A program made the translations under genes and the position numbers. 46,855 nucleotides of DNA from an uncultured Rhodocyclaceae bacterium. Its GTDB lineage: Bacteria; Pseudomonadota; Gammaproteobacteria; Burkholderiales; Rhodocyclaceae. Under the pieces are notes generated by a model. The model was not told where the DNA came from and made no database searches. It saw nothing but the letters and a program-made list of their open reading frames with translations. The stretch is from contig URNG01000010.1 of assembly GCA_900549295.1 (NCBI GenBank), forward strand, positions 1 to 46,855. Direction: 5' to 3'. Below, piece after piece: positions 16,688 through 23,559 of the stretch. Position 1 is the stretch's first letter. Every line of letters begins with the position of its first letter.

Positions 16688-17542
16688 ATGCTCAGTTACC
16701 GCCACGCCTATCACGCCGGCAACCACGCCGACGTGCTCAAACACCTGATCCTGCTGCAAATCGCCCAGTATCTCGGCGAAAAGCCCGCCCCCTTCTGGAT
16801 CATCGACACCCACGCCGGAGCCGGCTGCTACGCGCTCGACGCGCCGCACGCCATGAAGCTCGCCGAATGGCAGGACGGCATCGGCCGGCTCTGGAACGCC
16901 AGCGGCCTGCCGCCGGCCGCGGCGGATTACCTCGATTTCGTCCGGATGCTCAATCCGGACGGCGCGCTCAAACGCTACCCCGGCTCACCCTGGCTGGCGC
17001 AGCAATGCCTGCGCGGCAGCGACCGCCTGCGCCTGTTCGAGCTGCACAGCAGCGACGTAAAAATTCTGCGCGACAATTTCCGCGCCGCCGGCCGTCAGGT
17101 GCACATCACCGAAGGCGACGGCCTCGCCGGCCTGAAAGCCCTGCTGCCGCCCCCGCCGCGCCGTGCCCTGGCGTTAATCGACCCCTCCTACGAAACCAGC
17201 GGCGATTACACGGCGGTCGTCAAAACCCTGCAGGACGCGCTGACACGCTTTGCCACCGGCACCTACGCCCTGTGGTATCCGCTCCTGCCCCGGCGCGAAG
17301 CGCGCGAACTGCCGGAACGCCTGAAACGCCTGGGTCGCAGCAACAAAACCGACTGGCTCAACGTCAGCCTGGAAGTGCGCGCGCCGTCGAATCAGGTTTT
17401 CGGCATGTACGGCAGCGGCATGTTCATCATCAACCCGCCGTGGACGCTGGAAAAAACCCTGCACGCCACCCTCCCCGCCCTCACCCGGCTCCTCGCCCAG
17501 GGCGATGGGGCGCGTTACGTGCTGGAGAGCGAGGAGAGTTGA
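16688..17542 (+). CDS. rlmJ: 23S rRNA (adenine-2030-N6)-methyltransferase
   Basis: The 284-residue product starts MLSYRHAYHAGNHADVLKH at ATG 16688, the usual RlmJ beginning; the open frame from 16619 is an artefact. The SAM-binding motif appears as IIDTHAGAGCY, and the catalytic D-P-[P/S]-[Y/F] motif as LIDPSYE. The C-terminus MYGSGMFIINPPWTLE is conserved. It methylates A2030 (E. coli numbering) of 23S rRNA. TATACT occurs at 16675-16680, too close to the ATG for a long leader. The gene is complete, and the foreign island begins within about 60 nt of its stop. Confidence 0.94.
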   Translation: MLSYRHAYHAGNHADVLKHLILLQIAQYLGEKPAPFWIIDTHAGAGCYALDAPHAMKLAEWQDGIGRLWNASGLPPAAADYLDFVRMLNPDGALKRYPGSPWLAQQCLRGSDRLRLFELHSSDVKILRDNFRAAGRQVHITEGDGLAGLKALLPPPPRRALALIDPSYETSGDYTAVVKTLQDALTRFATGTYALWYPLLPRREARELPERLKRLGRSNKTDWLNVSLEVRAPSNQVFGMYGSGMFIINPPWTLEKTLHATLPALTRLLAQGDGARYVLESEES

Positions 17543-17599
17543 AGGCTGGATTCCCTGAACACCTGGGCCATTGGCCCGCAATGCAGCAAGCAGGTCAGC

Positions 17600-18262
17600 A
17601 TGATTTCATTTATGCCCTCGACCAAGCAGGCGATCTGGTCGGCTTGCTTTCACGGCGACCCCGACGATCTTTCCAGCAACCCGGCGTATCTAAACCTCAA
17701 GGCGAACCCGGCTGGTGTCAATCTTGAACGGCTAGATCAACTGGCAACGAACATGGGTCGGCTGATGAATTACGGGAAGAACATCAGTGCGTCGATTGCT
17801 CAGATTGATGAGCAGTTTGCTCGCACGTTTGACAACCCGGTGGCGAAAGATTTTGCGGGCCGTTTCAAGGAGTGGACAGCGACCATGCAAGACGGGCTAA
17901 AATCCGCGATGCGGAACGCCGGGTTGCAGCGGGAGCAGTTTTCGGATGACACGCGGGCGTTGCAGGGATTGATGTCTAATCTCGCTGGCGCGCAAGGCAA
18001 TCTTTCCGCGCTCCAGGCGTTAGGCTCGTTGAATGCCCGGCAGATTCAGGAAAGCATGAAGTTGCGGGATCTGATTTCCGAGCAGCAAATCGCCCAGAGC
18101 AACTACATGGTGGCACAGGCCAAAAAAGAGCAAGAGAAAGAGGGCATCGATGATTGGATCAGGAGGGGTGGCCAAAAAGGTCCGATCCAACGCCCTTTGA
18201 AAACCGGGAAACCGTACAAATATGCAGATGAAGAAAGCAATGAGGATTCCAACAAGAAATAA
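17600..18262 (+). pseudogene. trbJ: TrbJ-like conjugative transfer protein, N-terminally truncated
   Basis: The 220-residue frame matches the C-terminal part of P-type conjugation protein TrbJ (VirB5-like). It contains the coiled region NMGRLMNYGKNISASIAQIDEQFARTF, the DGLKSAMRNAGLQREQF block and the ARQIQESMKLRDLISEQQIAQSNYMVAQ ending. The signal peptide and about the first 70-80 residues of a normal TrbJ are missing. The first 20 codons after ATG 17600 do not fit the family and may be read across the junction. TrbJ is a periplasmic pilus component; without a signal it cannot be exported, so this is most likely a relic. Confidence 0.8.
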
Positions 18263-18389
18263 AACGGCTACCCGAATGATGCAAGACTTTGCCGCGTTGT
18301 AAGCAGCACATGCGAAGCCAGCAGAAAAGCAGTCGATCAACCGGCGTATGGTTGCCCACAGCCAAATCTAGATATTCAAGAAATAAGAA

Positions 18390-18956
18390 ATGATTTTTAA
18401 TCATACGAACAGAAAAACATGGCTAGCAATAACCATGCTTTTCTTAGCATCGACAGCCTACGCACAAACTGCTGGCATTGGTGGGGCTTCTGATTCCGAT
18501 ATCGTGAATATGGTAGCGGAAGCGATTAAGCGTAGCGCTGATGATTTGCTGGTGCTGGCGGTAAAGCTGCTTTCAGGATTTATGCTGCTTCAATTTGTAT
18601 TAACAAACTGGAAGCTGATTTATTCGGGTGATTTAGATACTGTCTTTGCCAAGTTTGTGGGGAGTATGTTTTGGTTCGGTTTTTGCTGGTTTGTTCTCGA
18701 TAACGGCCCTAGCTTTATTCAGAAAGTCGGCAACCAGTTCTGGAGGGAATTTGCAAGCAATATCCCAACACCAGGTGCGATCATTGGAACAACTATTTCA
18801 GTTGTCGGGTCGATGCTAGTTATTGCTTTCGCCGCCGGTGCAAGCTTGGTAGGCACAGTATTTGGCCAAGCCGTCTTACTATTGGCATTTCTGATCGCGG
18901 GAGCCGGTGCTTTTTTTGCATTCAAGAAGCCAGGCTTCAAGCCCCCCCCAAGTTAA
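18390..18956 (+). pseudogene. trbL: TrbL/VirB6-like conjugative transfer protein, truncated
   Basis: The 188-residue frame starts with a signal peptide (MLFLASTAYAQ) and then has membrane helices around FVLTNWKLIYSGDLDTVFAKFVGSMFWFGFCWFVLDNGPSF, the TrbL N-terminal pattern. Complete TrbL has about 450-550 residues and more helices. Here the frame ends soon after a hydrophobic Gly/Ala segment with KKPGFKPPPS, which looks like read-through into foreign sequence. trbJ-(trbK)-trbL is the normal order, and the pair here keeps it with no recognisable trbK in the 127 nt between them. GC is visibly low. It is probably non-functional. Confidence 0.72.
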
Positions 18957-19225
18957 GCAGGAAATCCTATGCTCATAAGCACCGTTTTATGGCTTCTACC
19001 TTGACCTTACAGGCATTGAGTCGTGTTGGATTGGAACTCTCCCAAAGCGACGCGCCTAAGCAGCAACCGAGGCAGTCCGCTCAAGGCTGCTTGCGGTCAT
19101 TCGCGATGAACTGACTGGCGGGCGACACTCAAGCGGTTAACATCTATCCAATCTGTTACACAATCAAGCATATGGATCTCAGGGCATCCTGAGGCTTTCA
19201 TTTTCGATCATTCAAGGAATGAACC
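18957..19225. other. Gap between trbL remnant and the DUF262 gene
   Basis: No convincing gene is seen. A 41-codon frame at 18989-19114 on the plus strand (starts MASTLTLQAL) has no family I recognise and no ribosome site. The last 90 nt probably hold the promoter and leader of the DUF262 gene, with AAGGAATG just before its ATG. Confidence 0.5.
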
Positions 19226-20428
19226 ATGGCGGAAGAAGTACAACAACAACAGCGGTTGGCCGACGGCACGCGTGCAATATCTGTTGACCAGCAAATTGAA
19301 GAATTGCAGAAGATCACGGATTACGAAATCAAAGAGTGGCCCATCGGTGTGCTGGTAGAGAAGTTCACTAGTGGCCGAGAAACGGATGAATCGGAAATTT
19401 TCATTCCGGACTACCAACGGGAAATGGTGTGGACACCCAAGCAACAGTCCCGGTTTATTGAGTCGATCCTTATCAAGCTGCCAGTGCCTTTCATCTTTGC
19501 GGCTGATGTCGGGGAGGGCGATCGGGAAGGTGCATTGGAAATCATCGACGGATCGCAACGCATCAGAACCTTGGACAATTTCCTTTCCAACAGGCTTGAG
19601 CTAGTCGGGCTCAAGAAGCTCACGCAGGCTATTGGCATGAGGTTTTCCGATTTCAGCAAGCCTCGGCAGATGCGGTTCAAACGCACCGCCGTTCGTGTGA
19701 TTGAACTTACAGAAAAGGCTGACGAGGATGCGCGCCGTGAGATGTTTGACCGTCTGAACTCCGGCGGGACCAAGCTGACCGGCATGGAAGTCCGTCGCGG
19801 GGTGGTCGACGGCCCGTTCATGAAGTTCATTACAGAATGCGCTGCGAACGAGCAGTTCAAAGCACTCGTCCCGCTTAGCGACCGCAACGCCAAACGCAAG
19901 GAATACGAAGAAATCGTCCTGCGGTATTTCGCCTATCTTAACAACTATCAGGGCTTCCAAAAGAGTGTTGATGAGTTCCTAACTGACTACCTTAGGAGTA
20001 AGAACGAAAGTTTTTCAGACGTAGACAAGCAAGCCATGCACGATGAATTCGTTCGCATGCTGAATTTCGTGTCTCAGCATTTTTCTAACGGCTTTAAGCG
20101 TAGTGGTTATAACACCGTTCCGCGTATCCGCTTCGAGGCTATTGCAGTCGGTGTCTCTCTGGCTCTGCGTGAGAACCCAGAGCTTGTGCCGGGAGATATC
20201 AGTCAATGGCTAGACAGTGATATATTTATTAAGCACACCCGCTCAGATGCTAGCAACTCGCGGCCCAAACTCATTAATCGCATCCATTACGTGCGCGACA
20301 ACTTGCTGGGCAATGCGTTTGTAGAAGCCCCGGGTACCGCTGAAGTTGAAGCCAGTGCCAACGCCGATTCGCCACCAGACACATTAGAGCTAGAAGAGGA
20401 TCTAGGGCAACTAGGACTCTTCCAATGA
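19226..20428 (+). CDS. DUF262 (ParB/Srx-fold) protein, predicted NTP-dependent defence component
   Basis: The 400-residue protein has the DUF262 core: PDYQREMVW (residues 61-69), DGSQR (108-112) and FDRLNSGGTKLTGMEVRRG (from 174). DUF262 is the ParB/sulfiredoxin-like domain of GmrS and of several anti-phage proteins, where DGxQR and FxRxN bind or hydrolyse nucleotide. A C-terminal DUF1524 HNH nuclease, as in GmrSD, is absent; the last 60 residues are acidic and low in complexity (ELEEDLGQLGLFQ). AAGGAATG precedes ATG 19226. The stop overlaps the start of the HEPN gene by 4 nt (ATGA), so the two proteins are likely made together and work as a pair. Confidence 0.88.
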   Translation: MAEEVQQQQRLADGTRAISVDQQIEELQKITDYEIKEWPIGVLVEKFTSGRETDESEIFIPDYQREMVWTPKQQSRFIESILIKLPVPFIFAADVGEGDREGALEIIDGSQRIRTLDNFLSNRLELVGLKKLTQAIGMRFSDFSKPRQMRFKRTAVRVIELTEKADEDARREMFDRLNSGGTKLTGMEVRRGVVDGPFMKFITECAANEQFKALVPLSDRNAKRKEYEEIVLRYFAYLNNYQGFQKSVDEFLTDYLRSKNESFSDVDKQAMHDEFVRMLNFVSQHFSNGFKRSGYNTVPRIRFEAIAVGVSLALRENPELVPGDISQWLDSDIFIKHTRSDASNSRPKLINRIHYVRDNLLGNAFVEAPGTAEVEASANADSPPDTLELEEDLGQLGLFQ

Positions 20429-21189
20429 GCGAAGTTCAGCTTACAGACGATCTGTTGAACCAGAGAAAATTCGAAATAACGACTTATCTGAATTTCCTGA
20501 AGGTGGCAGTTGAACGGCGGGCCATGCTCATCGCGAAGGAAGGCGAGTTGCAGTTTCCATTGACCATGGAACTTACCCATACTCTCAAGGCAAACTTGGT
20601 CTTACTGCTTTACAGCGCCATGGAGGCAACGTTGGTGCAGTTACTCGACGAAATGCATGATGCCATAGGCTCCAACTGCTCCAGTGCGGATGCCCTCAAT
20701 GCACAATTGCTCCGCGTGGTTCTGAAAACTGTGAAGAAGGACACAAAGTCCACCGTACTCTCTTCCGCCTCCCCACTTCACACAAGCCTGTTCCAGTATT
20801 GGATGGACGACTGGAAGAGCCGCTCTTCGGGTAAAGACAAGCGCGTCGACGGTATTTCAGGCAGTGTCGATAGTGTAGTTTTTTACGAGCAATTGAAGAA
20901 ATTTGGCGTGGTGGCCCAGACCCACAACGACCGCCCGCCTGCGCATCTGACAGACGCTGCTCTTCAGAAAGTCAAGGTCAATCGAAACGAGTTGGCCCAT
21001 GGAGAAAAGAGCTTTACCGATCTAGGCCGGGACCTTGCGGTAGCAACCTTGGAAATCGACGCGGAGGCGGTGTTTGACACCCTGCGTAAGATAGCCACTG
21101 AGGTTGACAATTACCTGCAGGATCGGCGTTACTTGGCACAACCGTCCGTGGCTGCTCCAGTGTCAGCTGCAGCCGGCAGCGAAGCGTAA
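20425..21189 (+). CDS. MAE_28990/MAE_18760-type HEPN protein
   Basis: The 254-residue helical protein has an N-terminal four-helix part (residues 10-80: RKFEITTYLNFLKVAVERRAML, LLLYSAMEATLVQLL) and the HEPN catalytic motif R-x4-H at 187-192 (RNELAH). Proteins of this type are annotated as HEPN-like nucleases and often stand beside DUF262 proteins. HEPN domains usually cut RNA. It overlaps DUF262 by 4 nt at the start. At its 3' end it overlaps the convergent methyltransferase by 61 nt. I infer it is the effector of a two-part system with DUF262; its substrate is unknown. Confidence 0.82.
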   Translation: MSEVQLTDDLLNQRKFEITTYLNFLKVAVERRAMLIAKEGELQFPLTMELTHTLKANLVLLLYSAMEATLVQLLDEMHDAIGSNCSSADALNAQLLRVVLKTVKKDTKSTVLSSASPLHTSLFQYWMDDWKSRSSGKDKRVDGISGSVDSVVFYEQLKKFGVVAQTHNDRPPAHLTDAALQKVKVNRNELAHGEKSFTDLGRDLAVATLEIDAEAVFDTLRKIATEVDNYLQDRRYLAQPSVAAPVSAAAGSEA

Positions 21190-22256
21190 AGAGCCCTAGC
21201 TACGGCCTCCCCCAGTTTGGGGGGGACGGCGTTGCCAATCAGTCTGGCGGCCGTCCTGACAATCACCTTTTCGTCTTCCCGAGCGAAGCGGTAGGTTTCC
21301 GGGAAAGACTGAAAAATCGCCGCTTCACGCAGAGAGATGCCACGATGCTGTTCGGGGTGCCCGAAGCGGCCATTGCCGTACCCATTGCACAGAGTCGTCA
21401 TTGTAGGCGCGGGCTTATCCCATTCCATACGGCCATAAACGCCAGCAGAGTGTTTGCCACTTTCGCGCTGATGGCAGGCAGCCACCAGATGATCCGGCCA
21501 GTCTCGCCAAGTACCACCTGGTTTACTAGCTCGAATGCGAGCACGATTTAGCTCTGAAAGGGTCGACGCGATGTGCAGGGGGTCACTCTTGCAGGATTGG
21601 CCATCCTTCAGCTTCTTGAGATGTCCCACGGCTTGACGTACCGTCACCCAGTTCTTACTCCCTTTGTGGGTTGGCTCTGGTATGGCCACCGGGCCAAGTC
21701 GCGAGGCCACCAGCACCAGTCGTTTTCGTTGTTGTGGGGTACCGTAGTCGGCAGCGTTGACCACCGCGTAGGCGACGTGATATCCACCGCGTTTCAAGGT
21801 GCGCAAAAAGCCTTTGAAAGGCTGCGCCTGCTGCAGGCGAGGTACGTTTTCCATGGTGACCAAGTCCGGACGGCTCTCGTCCACCAGACGCGCGAACTCC
21901 AAGAGCAAACGCCACTTGGCTTTGTCGACAGTTGCGGTGTTGGCGTAGCTGGAAAATGGCTGACATGGCGCACATCCAGCCAAAAGCCGCACGACGCCTG
22001 GCGACCACAGTGCATTCAACTCTTCGCCGCTGACTGTTGTGATATCACGTAAAAGAAACTTGACCCCTTCGTGGTTTGCTTCATAGGGATATTGGCACGC
22101 CGGGTCTACGTCGATCCCGGCAACCATACGAACCCCTTGGGCAGCAAGCCCGCACGAAAGGCCGCCGACACCGCAGAAGAGGTCAACACCTTCAATACGA
22201 GTGGCATTCACGATAGAATCAATTCCTCCTGATATCTTGGTCCAGTATTCTCGCAT
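21129..22256 (-). CDS. DNA (cytosine-5)-methyltransferase
   Basis: The 375-residue enzyme has all main m5C motifs: I (DLFCGVGG, residues 25-32), IV with catalytic Cys98 (GCAPCQPFS), VI (ENV, 136-138), VIII (QQRKR, 175-179), IX (RQAVGHL) and X (GNAVPPKLGEAVARAL). The target-recognition region between VIII and IX is short, and most of the variable sequence lies after IX. The DNA target cannot be read. Start ATG 22256 is one choice; AGGAGG is found inside the frame before a GTG at 22211, which would give a 15-residue shorter protein that still keeps motif I. vsr is divergent. The C-terminus is encoded antisense to the end of the HEPN gene. Confidence 0.93.
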   Translation of the reverse strand: MREYWTKISGGIDSIVNATRIEGVDLFCGVGGLSCGLAAQGVRMVAGIDVDPACQYPYEANHEGVKFLLRDITTVSGEELNALWSPGVVRLLAGCAPCQPFSSYANTATVDKAKWRLLLEFARLVDESRPDLVTMENVPRLQQAQPFKGFLRTLKRGGYHVAYAVVNAADYGTPQQRKRLVLVASRLGPVAIPEPTHKGSKNWVTVRQAVGHLKKLKDGQSCKSDPLHIASTLSELNRARIRASKPGGTWRDWPDHLVAACHQRESGKHSAGVYGRMEWDKPAPTMTTLCNGYGNGRFGHPEQHRGISLREAAIFQSFPETYRFAREDEKVIVRTAARLIGNAVPPKLGEAVARALYASLPAAADTGAATDGCAK

Positions 22257-22377
22257 TTTCACATTTAACTTTCGAGTACACCGACGGCTTAGCGAACCAA
22301 TTGGATGTGTCAAAAGGATCAAACAACCCCCTCTTCATCTCACTGGCGAACGTCTCTTCAGCAAGACGGCAGAATCA

Positions 22378-22821
22378 ATGGTAAACCCAACTGTAGTGTC
22401 CGTAAGCGTGAGCCGTAGGATGTCACGCGTCCGACAGAAGGACACTAAAACCGAACTAGCCTTGCGAACGGAGTTGCACAAGCGTGGACTCCGCTATCGC
22501 GTTAATTACACCGTTTCACAGAAGCCGCGGCGTACTGCTGATATTGCCTTCACCAAGCTCAAGGTTGCTGTCTTCGTCGACGGCTGCTTCTGGCACGGCT
22601 GCCCGCAACATGCTACTTGGCCAAAATCCAACGCTACGTTCTGGCGAGAAAAAATCATAAGAAATATGGCTCGCGATGCGGAAACGACCATTCTGCTAGA
22701 GGCAGCGGGGTGGACCGTGGTGCGTATCTGGTCGCACGTGCCGGCAAGTGAAGCATGCAACATCGTTTCCCGTGTTGTTGAGGAGCTCAAAACAAAATTA
22801 TTTGGCACATCCACTCGATAA
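22378..22821 (+). CDS. vsr: Very short patch repair endonuclease
   Basis: The 147-residue product starts at ATG 22378 (MVNPTVVSVSVSRRMSRVRQKDTKTELALR). Key features match Vsr: Glu25 in the N-terminal helix, the metal-binding Asp55 in TADIAF, and VDGCFWHGCPQH (67-78) with catalytic His. Vsr nicks the T strand of T:G mismatches made when 5-methylcytosine deaminates, so it protects sites methylated by a partner m5C enzyme. Its position next to the methyltransferase implies that this enzyme is active. A longer frame from 22201 overlaps the methyltransferase start and is not the gene. The 3' end overlaps the truncated mazG by 24 nt. Confidence 0.92.
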   Translation: MVNPTVVSVSVSRRMSRVRQKDTKTELALRTELHKRGLRYRVNYTVSQKPRRTADIAFTKLKVAVFVDGCFWHGCPQHATWPKSNATFWREKIIRNMARDAETTILLEAAGWTVVRIWSHVPASEACNIVSRVVEELKTKLFGTSTR

Positions 22822-23151
22822 CCGACTTGCACACTGATATCTGGCCGCGTTTTTCGCCAGCTTGGCCTGGGCGGCGGCACAGAGGTCGATGCCGGCGCGG
22901 TCGGCGATCAGGATGAGGTAGAGGAAAACGTCGGCGCATTCGTCGGCTAAAGCATCGCGCCGGACGGGGTCGGCGGGCAGGGCGTCGACTTCTTCGTCAC
23001 GCAGCCACTGGGTCAGTTCCAGCAGCTCCGCCGCTTCCAGGTTGAGCGAGACGATGAGGTTTTTCAGCGAGTGGAATTGCTGCCAGTCGCGGGCGTCGCG
23101 GAAGGCGATGAGAGCCTCGCGCAGCGCCGGCAGATCGTTCGTCCGCGGCAT
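22798..23151 (-). CDS. MazG-like nucleotide pyrophosphohydrolase with replaced C-terminus
   Basis: The first 105 residues (MPRTNDLPAL...) match the small MazG/dCTP-pyrophosphatase-like group: DWQQFHSLKNL, EAAELLEL with the EExxE-type metal site, and DECADVFLYLI with the ExxD pair. The usual ending after KxAxNAxxYP (about 15 residues with Lys/Gly/Ser) is absent. After Tyr105 the frame reads QCASRLSSGCAK and stops inside island DNA. The metal site is intact, so activity may persist. The gene starts 2 nt after the haemoglobin gene stop and closes the ygiQ-haemoglobin-mazG operon. Confidence 0.85.
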   Translation of the reverse strand: MPRTNDLPALREALIAFRDARDWQQFHSLKNLIVSLNLEAAELLELTQWLRDEEVDALPADPVRRDALADECADVFLYLILIADRAGIDLCAAAQAKLAKNAARYQCASRLSSGCAK

Positions 23152-23153
23152 GT

Positions 23154-23534
23154 TCAGCCGGCTTGGTTGCGCATGAAATCGGCAGTGTTGAAGAAATTCT
23201 GCAGCAGCTTCATGCGCAGGTTTTCTTCGATGCCGACATCGTCCATGGCGAGCAGCATGCAGGCGACCCACTGGTCGCGCTCCTTTTCGCCGATGGCGAA
23301 CGGCATGTGCCGCTGGCGCAGGCGCGGGTGGCCGTATTCCTCGACGAACAGATCCGGGCCGCCGAACCAGCCGGAGAGGAATTTGTACAGCTTGTCGCGC
23401 GAGGTCTGCAAGTTTTCCGGGTGCATGGCGCGCAATTCGGCGAATTGCGGCGTTTCGGCCATGCGCTGGTAGAAGCGGTCGGCCAGTTGGGCGACGCTGG
23501 CGTCGCCGCCGATTTTTTCGTAAGTGGATTGCAT
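23154..23534 (-). CDS. Group II truncated haemoglobin
   Basis: The 126-residue globin has the proximal His76 in LRQRHMPFAI, the trHbO/group II Trp89 at DQWV, and the conserved YEKIGG start and FxxxM helix pattern. The two-over-two globin fold binds haem and O2 or NO; bacterial group II proteins act in oxygen or peroxide chemistry and NO defence. The protein is cytoplasmic, without a signal. It lies 25 nt after ygiQ and 2 nt before mazG on the same strand, so the three are probably one transcript. Confidence 0.93.
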   Translation of the reverse strand: MQSTYEKIGGDASVAQLADRFYQRMAETPQFAELRAMHPENLQTSRDKLYKFLSGWFGGPDLFVEEYGHPRLRQRHMPFAIGEKERDQWVACMLLAMDDVGIEENLRMKLLQNFFNTADFMRNQAG

Positions 23535-23559
23535 GCGGTGAAGGGGGAAGGGTGGGGAA

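Larger units (their letters stand above)
17560..22836. mobile_element. Genomic island with conjugation remnants and a defence cluster
   Basis: From just after rlmJ to codon 105 of the mazG-like gene the base composition drops and codon use changes (many A/T third positions). The contents are trbJ and trbL remnants, then DUF262, HEPN, cytosine methyltransferase and vsr genes. No integrase, tRNA target or clear direct repeats at the ends are seen. The edges are therefore approximate on the left (17543-17600) and sharper on the right (about 22836), where the MazG reading changes abruptly. Confidence 0.75.

Noticed and set aside
19226..20428. DUF262 protein as a GmrSD-type two-domain nuclease
   Set aside because: No DUF1524 HNH motif is present in the C-terminal region, and the protein is too short for it.
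17543..22836. Attachment-site direct repeats or an integrase for the island
   Set aside because: I compared both edges by eye and found no matching repeat, tRNA gene or integrase frame, so I make no such call.
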